Assembly: GCF_001424405.1 (NCBI RefSeq)
Contig: NZ_LMPS01000001.1
Span: 172,629 to 236,628, forward strand
Direction: 5' to 3'
Source: Dyadobacter sp. Leaf189
GTDB taxonomy: Bacteria; Bacteroidota; Bacteroidia; Cytophagales; Spirosomataceae
DNA: 64,000 nucleotides
Shown: positions 55,445-64,000 of the stretch, piece by piece
Layout of the letters: every line of letters starts with the position of its first letter
Position numbering within the stretch: position 1 is the first letter of the stretch
Program-made: the position numbers and the translations under genes
The notes under the pieces: generated by a model
Told to the model about the DNA's origin: nothing
Seen by the model: only the letters and a program-made list of their open reading frames with translations
Database searches by the model: none

Positions 55445-56690
55445 CGGGAACAACTTTTACGCCTCTTGCGAACGGGTTTTTAATCCTATGCTCGAAGGAA
55501 AGCCAATCGTTGTGCTATCAAATAACGATGGATGTGTTGTAGCAAGAAGCAGTGAAGCAAAGGCGCTTGGAATTCCGATGGGTATTCCAGTACACGAAGT
55601 TAAATCCATAATTTCAAAATACGATGTAGACGTTTTTTCCAGTAACTACACTCTTTATGGTGATATGTCTGCCAGAATGATGCAGACCTTAGCCGAGTTT
55701 TCACCTGAGATTGAGATCTATTCAATTGACGAGTGTTTTTTGGGGTTATCTGGCTTTGACCGCTTCGACCTCGCAGAATATGGATTAATGATCAGAAACA
55801 CTGTTAAGCAGAATGTTGGGATACCCTGCGGCGTTGGCATGGGGATTACAAAGACGCTTGCGAAAATTGCTAATAAGGTTGCGAAAAAATATTCTCAGTA
55901 TGGTGGTGTTTTTATTATTGATAGTCCTGAGAAAAGAATTGAGGTCCTTAAAACGACTGGGGTAGACGAAATTTGGGGGATCGGTGATAAGTTTGAAGCA
56001 AAACTGAGAGCTGTTGGAATTCAAACTGCTTATGATCTGTCTATTGTAGGAAAGGATTGGGCTCAAAGAAATCTGGGCGGTATTGTTGGAGTTCGATTAA
56101 TCCATGAGCTTAACGGCCTCTCTTGTTTGCCTCTTGAACTAATACAAGAACCGAAAAAGAATATTGCTGCCACCAGAGCTTTCGGGAAAGTAGTAACTTC
56201 GAAAGATGAGCTTGCAGAAGCCTTATCTGTCTATATTGCGCGCGGAGCGGCTAAGCTTAGGTTGGAAGGTTCCGTTGCAAAACAAATATCTTATTTCATT
56301 CACAGCAATCCATTTAGCAAAACTTATCCGTACTTCTCGGCTGGTGAGTCAATCACGCTGCCAGTGGCTACAAGTGATACGGTCCGGCTGACGGGTGTCG
56401 TTTTGAAATCTCTTGAAAAGAAGTATCGCTCAGGGATTAGGTATCATAAGGCAGGGATTATGCTTTCATTTTTGAGGCTTGAGGGTTCAGTTCAAGGTGA
56501 TTTGTTTTGCTATGGGGACACAGAGCGAACGAAAGCACTAATGCAGACAATTGACAATCTTAATAACCGCTACGGACGGGATACATTAGTATTAGGTAGT
56601 GCCGGCTTTAAGAGGAATTGGGGCACTAGGATTAATAACCGATCACCACAGTATACAACCTCTTGGACTGACCTTATGCCGGTTTACTAA
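55428..56690 (+). CDS. umuC: UmuC-like Y-family DNA polymerase
   Basis: The product from GTG 55428 has 420 residues, like UmuC. It opens [18 protein letters not shown] (catalytic Asp6), has [11 protein letters not shown] near 103-113 with the second catalytic acid pair, and [26 protein letters not shown] lies seven bases before the GTG, a good ribosome-binding site; the frame upstream of it overlaps umuD and is not used. The protein carries out error-prone lesion bypass with UmuD'. Confidence 0.94.
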   Translation: MFALIDGNNFYASCERVFNPMLEGKPIVVLSNNDGCVVARSSEAKALGIPMGIPVHEVKSIISKYDVDVFSSNYTLYGDMSARMMQTLAEFSPEIEIYSIDECFLGLSGFDRFDLAEYGLMIRNTVKQNVGIPCGVGMGITKTLAKIANKVAKKYSQYGGVFIIDSPEKRIEVLKTTGVDEIWGIGDKFEAKLRAVGIQTAYDLSIVGKDWAQRNLGGIVGVRLIHELNGLSCLPLELIQEPKKNIAATRAFGKVVTSKDELAEALSVYIARGAAKLRLEGSVAKQISYFIHSNPFSKTYPYFSAGESITLPVATSDTVRLTGVVLKSLEKKYRSGIRYHKAGIMLSFLRLEGSVQGDLFCYGDTERTKALMQTIDNLNNRYGRDTLVLGSAGFKRNWGTRINNRSPQYTTSWTDLMPVY

Positions 56691-57072
56691 CCTTAAATAG
56701 TAGAATTGAAGATGTGGCATGTCAGTTGGGCACAGTAGATAACTTTTTAAGCTCTTGATAAGATAATAGTCAATATTGACAAAGACTGCATCGCCATACT
56801 ACTTACAATAGAGGTTAGCAGACTAGTTCACCATCAAGGCAACGGGTAATACTTTGATGGTGTTGTTACGTAGTAGTGTAGTTGTTTTGTATAATGGTTA
56901 AAAGTTGTATTTATCCGGAAGCACTTACTGGCAAATATCTTTCCGAGGGGAATGGTAAATGTCCAGAATATAGATTATGTTAAAATATAAATTTCTTATT
57001 TGTCAAAGCTGTTATATGTTCTAATATGAACCAGCAGCTTAAATAAGATATTAAATTCAGTGAATAAAATTG
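56691..57072. other. 382-base AT-rich gap upstream of the restriction-like operon
   Basis: This gap must hold the promoter of the dcm-vsr-MORC-Z1 operon. An inverted repeat CACCATCAA (56829-56837) and TTGATGGTG (56854-56862) is visible without a T-run; it could be an operator or leader hairpin. I found no exact TAnnTTTG in a convincing position and no open frame for a controller protein. Confidence 0.35.
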
Positions 57073-58608
57073 ATGAAAAACTGTTCGTTTCCAATTATAG
57101 ATATTTTTGCAGGACCGGGAGGACTAGGAGAGGGATTCTCTTCATTACACACTTTAAAAGGTGTTCCAGCTTTCAAAACTTTGGTTTCGATAGAGCGCGA
57201 AACAAATGCACATAAAACGTTACTACTGAGACATTTCTTCAGGCTGTTCAAAAGAAATCAAGTGCCTAATGAGTACTATGATTATATATCTGGAAAAATT
57301 AAATTGGAAGAACTAAAGAGCAAATACCCACTACAATGGGATGAAGCGTCGAGCTCTGCACTCCAAATTTCTCTAGGCAATGAAACACACAAGGAAGTTG
57401 AAAAAATAATAAAATCTCGTTTAGGTAATACAAAAAAATGGGTGCTTGTAGGCGGACCACCATGCCAGGCTTATTCCCTCGTCGGTCGTTCAAGAATGAT
57501 GGGTAGTCCTGAGTTTGAGAAAGACGAACGTCATTTTCTTTACCAGGAATATTTAAAAATAATCATTGATCACAAACCTCCAGTTTTTGTAATGGAGAAT
57601 GTCAAGGGCCTTTTGTCAGCAAAGGTAAAAGGTGAGCCGGTCATAAAAAGGATTATAAAAGATTTAAGTAACCCAACGAAAGCATTAGAAGGCAAAAATA
57701 ATGGTCTTAGTTACCGCTTATATTCACTTAGCGAAGCTGGTGAAGTAAATAAAGATATTGACCCCTCATCTTTTATTGTTCGAGCTGAAGAGTATGGAGT
57801 TCCTCAGGCAAGACACAGAATGTTTATAGTTGGAATACGTTCTGACATAAGTATTACACCCGATGTATTGCAAAAAACTAAAGCCCCAACTGTTAAACAG
57901 ATCATTGGGGGAATGCCTCGTTTACGAAGCGGGTTATCGGCGAGAGAAGATGACACTGAATCGTGGAAGAAACTAGTCAGTAAGGTCATGGGTAAATCTT
58001 GGTACCGTAATATAGAAAAGCGCGATTCAGATTTTTCCGATCTGCTGAAACATTACATTGCAGATCCAGATCGTCTTCCAAGTTATAGAAGTTCTCAAAA
58101 ATATACTCCTCCAAGAGTTATGCGCGATTGGTATGTAGATGAAAAATTAAAAAGTCTTGTTTCCCACGAGTCGAGGGCTCATATGGATAGCGATATTCAT
58201 CGTTATTTCTTCGCAGCAGCGTATGCAGAAATTATGAACGTATCTCCTAAAATTGTTGATTTTCCTGACGAGCTTCTTCCAAATCATAGAAATATTCAAG
58301 ACGCAAAGATTGGAAAAATGTTTTCTGATCGGTTTAGGGTTCAAGTTGCTAATCGCTATTCAACAACAATCACTTCGCACATTTCGAAAGATGGTCACTA
58401 TTTTATACATTATGATCCTTCCCAGTCTCGAAGCTTAACTGTAAGAGAAGCAGCAAGGTTGCAAACCTTTCCGGATAATTATCATTTCGAAGGGAATCGA
58501 ACTGCTCAGTATCATCAAGTTGGGAATGCTGTTCCACCATACTTGGCTATGCAAATCGCCGATGTAATAAAAAATGTTTTGAATATGATCCCTGATTGTG
58601 ATGGATAG
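57073..58608 (+). CDS. DNA (cytosine-5)-methyltransferase of a MORC-Z1 type system
   Basis: The 511-residue C5 methyltransferase starts at ATG 57073 (MKNCSFPIIDIFAGPGGLGE); a TTG one codon earlier is ignored. Motif I is DIFAGPGGLGEGF (10-22), motif IV GGPPCQAYS has catalytic Cys131, motif VI is VMENVKGLL (about 172-180), and motifs IX-X are TVREAARLQTFPDNYHF and QVGNAVPPYLAMQIAD. The insert before motif IX (about 260-430) is larger than in minimal Dcm enzymes. It should methylate host sites so that the downstream nucleases spare them. The next gene overlaps it by eight bases. Confidence 0.93.
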   Translation: MKNCSFPIIDIFAGPGGLGEGFSSLHTLKGVPAFKTLVSIERETNAHKTLLLRHFFRLFKRNQVPNEYYDYISGKIKLEELKSKYPLQWDEASSSALQISLGNETHKEVEKIIKSRLGNTKKWVLVGGPPCQAYSLVGRSRMMGSPEFEKDERHFLYQEYLKIIIDHKPPVFVMENVKGLLSAKVKGEPVIKRIIKDLSNPTKALEGKNNGLSYRLYSLSEAGEVNKDIDPSSFIVRAEEYGVPQARHRMFIVGIRSDISITPDVLQKTKAPTVKQIIGGMPRLRSGLSAREDDTESWKKLVSKVMGKSWYRNIEKRDSDFSDLLKHYIADPDRLPSYRSSQKYTPPRVMRDWYVDEKLKSLVSHESRAHMDSDIHRYFFAAAYAEIMNVSPKIVDFPDELLPNHRNIQDAKIGKMFSDRFRVQVANRYSTTITSHISKDGHYFIHYDPSQSRSLTVREAARLQTFPDNYHFEGNRTAQYHQVGNAVPPYLAMQIADVIKNVLNMIPDCDG

Positions 58609-59017
58609 TTTATCCCCTGAAAAACGAAGCTGGAATATGTCTCAGATCAGGTCGAAAGATACAAAGCCTGAAATTACCGTGAGAAAGGTTTTGCATTCTT
58701 TGGGGTTGAGGTTTCGCCTTGGGCGTACGGATATTCCGGGTAAGCCTGATATTGTGCTTCCAAAGTATAAAACTGCTATTTATGTTCATGGATGCTTCTG
58801 GCATCGACATAACGGGTGTAAATACGCTTATACACCTAAATCAAAAATGGATTTTTGGAATGGCAAATTCGCTGCTAATATCAAGCGGGATAACGAAATC
58901 TCTGAGAAAATAAAATCCACGCAGTGGGTACAATTGATTATTTGGGAGTGTGATACTCGTGATAAAGACAGGCTGACAAAGATTTTAAAGGAATATTTCT
59001 ATGATACAAAAGAGTGA
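58601..59017 (+). CDS. vsr: Vsr-like very-short-patch endonuclease
   Basis: The 138-residue protein matches Vsr: MSQIRSKDTKPEITVRKVLH (about 13-32), PGKPDIVLPKYK (46-57; Asp50 is the metal ligand), IYVHGCFWHRHNGC (60-73) and FWNGKFAANIKRD. Classical Vsr nicks T:G mismatches made by deamination of 5-methylcytosine, so a dcm neighbour fits. In MORC-Z1 loci Vsr-like nucleases may instead act as restriction components. ATG 58601 overlaps dcm by eight bases and its end overlaps the ATPase gene by 17. Confidence 0.94.
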   Translation: MDSLSPEKRSWNMSQIRSKDTKPEITVRKVLHSLGLRFRLGRTDIPGKPDIVLPKYKTAIYVHGCFWHRHNGCKYAYTPKSKMDFWNGKFAANIKRDNEISEKIKSTQWVQLIIWECDTRDKDRLTKILKEYFYDTKE

Positions 59018-60542
59018 GCCGGTTTCCGAAGATCCAGAAGGAATAGACGATCCTGAAGGAACATATGATGTAACGCAGCCCGAACCTTCGGCACTTATAG
59101 AATCTCTTCGAGCGTTTGGGTATAGTCTTGAAACGGCCATTGCAGATCTTGTGGATAATAGTATTGCTGCAAAAGCAAAAAATGTTTGGATTCGTTTTGA
59201 ATGGAAAGGTAGTGACTCCTATATAAGTCTCAAAGATGATGGAGAAGGTATGACTGAGTCTTCAATAATTTCTGCTATGAGACCTGGCAGTCAAAGTCCT
59301 CTTAAAGAGCGATCATTAAAAGATCTTGGCAGGTTTGGTCTGGGCCTAAAAACCGCGTCGTTTTCTCAATGTCGTCGTTTAACCGTAGTATCAAAAGTCA
59401 ATAATGGAGAAATCGTAAAACGCTGCTGGGATCTTGACTACGTAAAAATTAAAAAAGAATGGCGGCTGTTAAAATTGATTGAGCCGGAACCACTTACGGT
59501 TATAAATGATACCATTTCCGTCCAAGGGACTATCGTTATTTGGGAAAAGATGGATCGAGTTAGTGGGAATCATAGAGCTGATGATGAAAAAGCATATAAA
59601 CGTTTCTTAGAAGGTGCTGAAAAAGTAAAACAGCACCTTGAGATGGTTTTTCATCGATTCCTAGATTATCCAAACTCACTTAAAATATGGATTAACGGTC
59701 GTATGATTACCTCTTGGGATCCCTTCATGAAATCAGAGAGGGCTACACAAGAGTTACCTGTTGAAAAACTTTTATGTGATGGAAAAAATTTAGTCATAAC
59801 TCCATATGTTTTACCTCATCAATCAAAGGTTTCGACTGAATCACATAAGATTGGTTCGGGGCCACGAGGGTGGAATGCTCAGCAGGGTTTTTACGTCTAT
59901 CGAAATGAGCGATTGTTAGTAGGTGGGGACTGGTTAAGTCTCGGTTTTCAAAAAGAGGAGCATTATAAACTTGCTCGTATTCAAGTTGACTTACCTAATT
60001 CAATGGATGGAGAATGGCAGATTGATGTAAAAAAATCGCGTGCTAAAATTCCGGGGTATTTGAAGAGCGATTTTAAGAGAATAGCGGTTCTTACACGTAA
60101 CAATGCAGTCGATATTTACAGGCATCGTGGTAAAGTTGTTTCGCGAAAACATGCGCAAGATTTTGTATTTATGTGGGAGCAAAAGACTAGACATGGTAAG
60201 TTTTTTTACTCTATAAATCGTGAACATCCGTTGGTTCAGCAGGCTTATAAAAATGGTGTTAAAATAGATCTTGATGCGCTATTCAGCATTCTAGAGGAAT
60301 CAATTCCAGTTTCTCACATTTTGGTTACTAATGTTGGCGAGCCGGACAAATTTAGCACCCCATTCGAAAATGCACCTCCCGAAATACTCCAAAGCGTCTT
60401 GTTGAGTAGTTTTTCCGCTCTGCTAAATACTGGAGTTGAAGAAGGAGAAGCCAAACGAAGGTTACTTGCGATGGATCCATTCAGCTTGTTTCCCGATGTT
60501 GTTGAAGTTTGCTTAAATGAATTTTTAAAGGACAAGAAATGA
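59001..60542 (+). CDS. MORC/MutL-like GHKL ATPase
   Basis: The 513-residue protein has an N-terminal GHKL ATPase domain: ETAIADLVDNSIAA (44-57, N box; Asp49 stands where many GHKL enzymes have Glu), KDDGEGMTES (78-87, G1) and DLGRFGLGLKTASF (108-121, G2). It then has an S5-like region and a C-terminal part of unknown fold. Prokaryotic MORC proteins are proposed to change DNA topology during restriction, like MutL. It overlaps vsr by 17 bases and the Z1 gene by four (ATGA), which indicates translational coupling. Confidence 0.9.
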   Translation: MIQKSEPVSEDPEGIDDPEGTYDVTQPEPSALIESLRAFGYSLETAIADLVDNSIAAKAKNVWIRFEWKGSDSYISLKDDGEGMTESSIISAMRPGSQSPLKERSLKDLGRFGLGLKTASFSQCRRLTVVSKVNNGEIVKRCWDLDYVKIKKEWRLLKLIEPEPLTVINDTISVQGTIVIWEKMDRVSGNHRADDEKAYKRFLEGAEKVKQHLEMVFHRFLDYPNSLKIWINGRMITSWDPFMKSERATQELPVEKLLCDGKNLVITPYVLPHQSKVSTESHKIGSGPRGWNAQQGFYVYRNERLLVGGDWLSLGFQKEEHYKLARIQVDLPNSMDGEWQIDVKKSRAKIPGYLKSDFKRIAVLTRNNAVDIYRHRGKVVSRKHAQDFVFMWEQKTRHGKFFYSINREHPLVQQAYKNGVKIDLDALFSILEESIPVSHILVTNVGEPDKFSTPFENAPPEILQSVLLSSFSALLNTGVEEGEAKRRLLAMDPFSLFPDVVEVCLNEFLKDKK

Positions 60543-63304
60543 TTAGTTTATACGAAGAAGTAAAAAAGCATGTGATAATATCCTTACGCGATAAACATGG
60601 TGCCAGTACTGAGCAAATAAAACAGCACATCACTGCCGTTTTACAAATGCAGCGCTCACTAGGTCGTAATGATGAGGTAAATGAAGATGGCCTTTTCCGA
60701 GATATTCAAGCTCATGTTAATACTTGGCAAGCGGAAGCTTCAGTTTTAAGAGATCCAAAACATATTAGATGGGTAACTGACCGAAAACTTACCATTCAAT
60801 GGGACTTTTGGAAACGCTACCGCCAATATTTGGAAGAAGAAAAGGGAAGATCGTCTATAGTTACTGCGAGGTTGGACAAGATTACAGATGATATCCTAAG
60901 CGATATCGGAAATCCGGCTCAATCTGGGCAATGGGATCGAAGAGGAATGGTAGTAGGAGAAGTGCAATCAGGAAAAACAGCTAATTATACAGGGTTAATA
61001 TGTAAGGCCGTTGATGCTGGCTATAAACTGATTATCGTTTTAGCTGGAATGACGAACGATCTTAGAAGTCAAACTCAGGCGCGTCTTGATGCCGAGTTTT
61101 TGGGATTTGAAAGTGAAGTAGGTAAGTTACATAACAACGGCAGCCGTATTGGCGTAGGACTGATTGATGCACCAGGGCAGCTGATTGCTCATCCACTGAC
61201 TTATAGTTCAAAAGACGGTGATTTTCTTGCCAACAAGGCAACAAATTTACAGTTGGGTGGAAGCCCGCTACTGCTTGTTGTCAAGAAAAATGCGGCCGTT
61301 TTAAAGCGTATACTTACTTGGGTTGAAAGCCAGGGAAAGATCCACCCGGCAACAGGAAAAAGAATTCTTGATGGAGTGCCTTTATTGCTCTTAGACGATG
61401 AAGCTGATAATGCATCGGTCAATACAAAAAAGGAAGATGAAGATCCTACCCAAATTAACAAGGCTATTCGTCTGATATTAAATGCCTTTCAACAAAGATC
61501 TTATGTTGGCTACACAGCAACGCCGTTTGCGAATATATTCATTCTTCCAGACACAGAAGATAAGTCTAAATATGGCGACGATCTTTTTCCAAGAGGATTT
61601 ATCTATTCAATTACTCCCCCAACTAATTACATTGGACCTGCACAGCTTTTTGGTCTGTCTGAGGATCTTGAGGGTGGAAATGAAATTAAAGAAGGCCTTC
61701 CACTTACCCGGAGTGCAATAGATGCAGAAGTGGTATTTCCTCAGGCACATAAGAAAGATCTTCAAGTAAATAATCTACCGGAGACGTTAATCTGTGCGAT
61801 TCAATCATTCGTGATAAGTTGCGCTGCACGTCGGGTGCGAGGACAAAAGGATGTTGACAACTCAATGCTGATTCACGTGACGCGATTTAACATGGTTCAG
61901 CGTCAAGTAATGGAATTGGTTAGTAATGAGCTTGTTAATATGTTCCGAACTATTGAATACAATACCGGGATGCAGGCTGTAAAACTTTTTGAAGATCTCG
62001 AAAATCTCTGGATCGAAGATTACCTACCCACGATAAATGCTGTTGGTAAAGAAAACAATGATCCTCAATTAATTCCTATTGAATGGGAAGATGTTCGCAA
62101 TGAACTATTAAATGCTATTTCCAAAATTGAAGTAAGAGGGATTAATGGAGACGTTGGGGGTGCTCTGGATTACGCTAATCATCCTAATGGACTTAATGTT
62201 ATTGCTGTGGGTGGCGATAAGTTATCACGGGGTTTAACACTTGAAGGCCTATCTGTTAGTTACTATATTCGTCCATCCAAGAACTATGACACACTTCTTC
62301 AAATGGGCAGATGGTTCGGCTATCGACCCGGGTATGCAGATCTATGTCGACTTTATTCAACTGATGATATTATCGGATGGTATGAGCATATTGCTGTTGC
62401 AAATGAAGAACTGCGGCGAGAGTTTAATTTTATGGAACTAAGTCGCCGTACCCCTGAAGATTATGGTTTAAAAGTTAGAACGCACCCTGCGGGTCTCAGT
62501 GTAACAGCTGCCAATAAAATCCGTCACGGTAACCGAATGAGGGTGTCGTTTTCAGGGCATCTTTCTCAAACAACTATTTTTCAGAAGATAAATAATGTCT
62601 ACCAGAATAACTTCAATATAACTGAGAGCTGGATAAAATCTTTATCTGAACCTGCAAGAAGAGAAAACAAGGGAGTAACGTGGACGAATGTAGCAGCAGC
62701 TCAAATTATCAAATTTTTAGAAAATTACTCATCACATCCACTGTCGCGTCAAACTGAGAGCGATCTGCTTATAAAATATATTAGGAAGCTTTACGCTCAA
62801 GGAGAGCTTGTGAACTGGACTGTGGGTTTAATTTCAAACAGCACTAAGAGAGAAGTAGATAAGGTAGACATTGGAGGTTATAGAGTTGGGCTGCTTCAGC
62901 GTACAGACGATACGCCTAATGACAAAGATCTCTATATGTTGAAAAGATCCAACATTCTTAGCCCGGGAGATGAGATGCTGGACCTTACCGAGGAGCAGTC
63001 GAGAATTGCACTGGAAGCAAATATCGCAGCGTGGAAAGCAGGCGAAGCTAGAGGCAAGAATGAACCCAAACGTCCAAGTGGCCCTTTCATCCGGAATATA
63101 CGGGAACCACAAAATGCGTTACTACTTTTATACCCACTTGAAAACCCATTACAGAATGAAGAGCCTTCAGTAGAAACTCCAGTAATAGGTTTCGCAATCA
63201 GCTTTCCGAAGAGTAATCTTGGTGAAGCCAGTGCGATTGAATACCAGGTAAATACAAAGTATTGGAGAGATCGCTATGGGGAGGAGGATGAAGATGAAGC
63301 TTGA
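60539..63304 (+). CDS. Z1-domain superfamily II ATPase/helicase-like protein
   Basis: The 921-residue protein has Walker A GEVQSGKTANYTGL (140-153), Walker B LLLLDDEADNASVN (about 281-294), motif III-like YVGYTATPFANIF (about 322-334), the Z1 region IAVGGDKLSRGLTLEGLSVS (about 556-575) and QMGRWFGYRPGYADLCRLY (about 588-606) with the arginine finger. The Z1 domain is found almost only with MORC ATPases and restriction nucleases. It probably translocates or remodels DNA for the nucleases. It overlaps the next gene by 11 bases. Confidence 0.92.
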   Translation: MISLYEEVKKHVIISLRDKHGASTEQIKQHITAVLQMQRSLGRNDEVNEDGLFRDIQAHVNTWQAEASVLRDPKHIRWVTDRKLTIQWDFWKRYRQYLEEEKGRSSIVTARLDKITDDILSDIGNPAQSGQWDRRGMVVGEVQSGKTANYTGLICKAVDAGYKLIIVLAGMTNDLRSQTQARLDAEFLGFESEVGKLHNNGSRIGVGLIDAPGQLIAHPLTYSSKDGDFLANKATNLQLGGSPLLLVVKKNAAVLKRILTWVESQGKIHPATGKRILDGVPLLLLDDEADNASVNTKKEDEDPTQINKAIRLILNAFQQRSYVGYTATPFANIFILPDTEDKSKYGDDLFPRGFIYSITPPTNYIGPAQLFGLSEDLEGGNEIKEGLPLTRSAIDAEVVFPQAHKKDLQVNNLPETLICAIQSFVISCAARRVRGQKDVDNSMLIHVTRFNMVQRQVMELVSNELVNMFRTIEYNTGMQAVKLFEDLENLWIEDYLPTINAVGKENNDPQLIPIEWEDVRNELLNAISKIEVRGINGDVGGALDYANHPNGLNVIAVGGDKLSRGLTLEGLSVSYYIRPSKNYDTLLQMGRWFGYRPGYADLCRLYSTDDIIGWYEHIAVANEELRREFNFMELSRRTPEDYGLKVRTHPAGLSVTAANKIRHGNRMRVSFSGHLSQTTIFQKINNVYQNNFNITESWIKSLSEPARRENKGVTWTNVAAAQIIKFLENYSSHPLSRQTESDLLIKYIRKLYAQGELVNWTVGLISNSTKREVDKVDIGGYRVGLLQRTDDTPNDKDLYMLKRSNILSPGDEMLDLTEEQSRIALEANIAAWKAGEARGKNEPKRPSGPFIRNIREPQNALLLLYPLENPLQNEEPSVETPVIGFAISFPKSNLGEASAIEYQVNTKYWRDRYGEEDEDEA

Positions 63305-64000
63305 CGATTTATGGTCGGAGCTTGAGGCTGAGGCTCGCCAGATAACTGAGGATGGAATCTTAAAGCGCTTACTTAATTCCAATTCTGCATGCACCATGTA
63401 TGCAGGCGTTCAAAGGCCATCTCTTAATCGGCTTTTTTTAATGCAGGCGCCTCGTATACTGTTTCCGTCAAAAGAGCACATGCCTGAACTTCGTGGTTTT
63501 GACTTAAACGTTCACGTAACAGGGGAAGAACCGGAAACTCATGCTACAATCATTCTCAGTGCGAATGACCCTGTATTTAATGAAGTATTTTCTGTCATGC
63601 TAGTAAATCTTTATGAAAGCTTGCAGTCATGTTCAAGCGAACGACAAGCCATGCACACTTTTCTTCAAAAATTAGGACAATGGCGGGAATTTTTTGAGAG
63701 GAACAGTATCAATGGATTAAGTGAAATGGCACAAAGAGGGTTGTATGGCGAGCTTTATTTTCTGAAAAAATTTATTCTTACAAAAGAAGACTATTTTATT
63801 TCGGGAATTTTGGGATGGACGGGCTCGAAAAACAGACAGCACGATTTTCAGTTTGGGGACATCGCACTGGAAGTTAAAACGTGCATTACTAAACAGCATC
63901 AAAAAATGCAGATCGCGAATGAACAGCAGTTAGATGAAACTCTCGTAGCATATCTGTATTTATTCCATCTGTCACTGTCTGTCATTGAAAGTCATGTAAA
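63294..64000 (+). CDS. PD-(D/E)XK (DUF4420-type) nuclease, partial at right edge
   Basis: The frame starts at ATG 63294 (MKLDDLWSELEAEA), seven bases after GAGGAGG, and stays open for 235 codons to the edge; ATG 63288 is a weaker alternative. GLYGELYFLKKF (149-160; Glu153), then WTGSKNRQHDFQFGDIALEV (175-194) followed by Lys195 give the nuclease core Asp184, Glu193 and Lys195. This matches DUF4420 restriction-like proteins that accompany Z1 and MORC genes. The C-terminus is outside the window. Confidence 0.85.
   Translation, partial: MKLDDLWSELEAEARQITEDGILKRLLNSNSACTMYAGVQRPSLNRLFLMQAPRILFPSKEHMPELRGFDLNVHVTGEEPETHATIILSANDPVFNEVFSVMLVNLYESLQSCSSERQAMHTFLQKLGQWREFFERNSINGLSEMAQRGLYGELYFLKKFILTKEDYFISGILGWTGSKNRQHDFQFGDIALEVKTCITKQHQKMQIANEQQLDETLVAYLYLFHLSLSVIESHV

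Noticed and set aside
1..64000. CRISPR array or insertion sequence
   Set aside because: No regularly spaced repeats and no transposase-like coding sequence were seen on either strand.

Overview
The window looks like a chromosomal stretch of a Bacteroidota bacterium, most likely a Cytophagales member close to Dyadobacter or Spirosoma (genus is inference). Support comes from type IX secretion and gliding-motility genes (GldH, three CHU/gliding-type surface proteins), fused RibBA, a three-gene Sdh with a five-helix cytochrome subunit, DUF2795, DUF3127 and DUF4153 families, and several promoters of the Bacteroidota type (TTTG, about 19 bp, TAnnTTTG).

Bases 1-48.9 kb are ordinary core genome. In order: a partial gliding-type surface protein; sdhCAB; an OmpH/Skp-like protein; a leftward cutC - penicillin acylase - small membrane protein run; DUF2795; an AlbA_2 protein; a leftward trans-sulfuration enzyme - DUF3127 - CrcB run; a VTT-domain membrane protein; a sodium:solute symporter with a DHDPS-family aldolase, a truncated sigma-like protein and an AraC regulator; an MHS transporter; an alpha/beta hydrolase preceded by the remains of a toxin-antitoxin pair; prfB with a programmed +1 frameshift; lpdA; a hybrid histidine kinase; a ChbG-type deacetylase; a frameshifted DUF4153 gene; a small beta-barrel protein; HldE-type heptose kinase; ribBA; two tandem paralogous secreted proteins; YbaB; a glycosyltransferase; PspC; a cold-shock protein; lysS; an AsmA-like protein; an OmpR-type response regulator; AI-2E transporter; gldH; two Fe-S oxidoreductase subunits; and tRNA-Phe.

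From just after tRNA-Phe (48.9 kb) to the right edge the DNA is visibly more A/T-rich and accessory. It holds a DUF2971 protein, a VirD4/TraG coupling protein, an inverted-repeat-rich candidate oriT, MobC, a pair of unrecognised paralogous acidic proteins, a VirD2-type relaxase and umuDC. This is a mobilization module without a full mating-pair apparatus in view. No integrase and no second att copy are visible, so the island's limits are not proven.

The last 7 kb is a tightly overlapping operon: 5-methylcytosine methyltransferase, Vsr-like nuclease, MORC/GHKL ATPase, Z1-domain superfamily II ATPase/helicase and a PD-(D/E)XK (DUF4420-type) nuclease cut by the edge. This gene order matches the MORC-Z1 class of predicted restriction-modification systems described from comparative genomics. 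It is the most interesting system in the window, carried next to mobilization genes. The least explained genes are the two paralogs between mobC and the relaxase.
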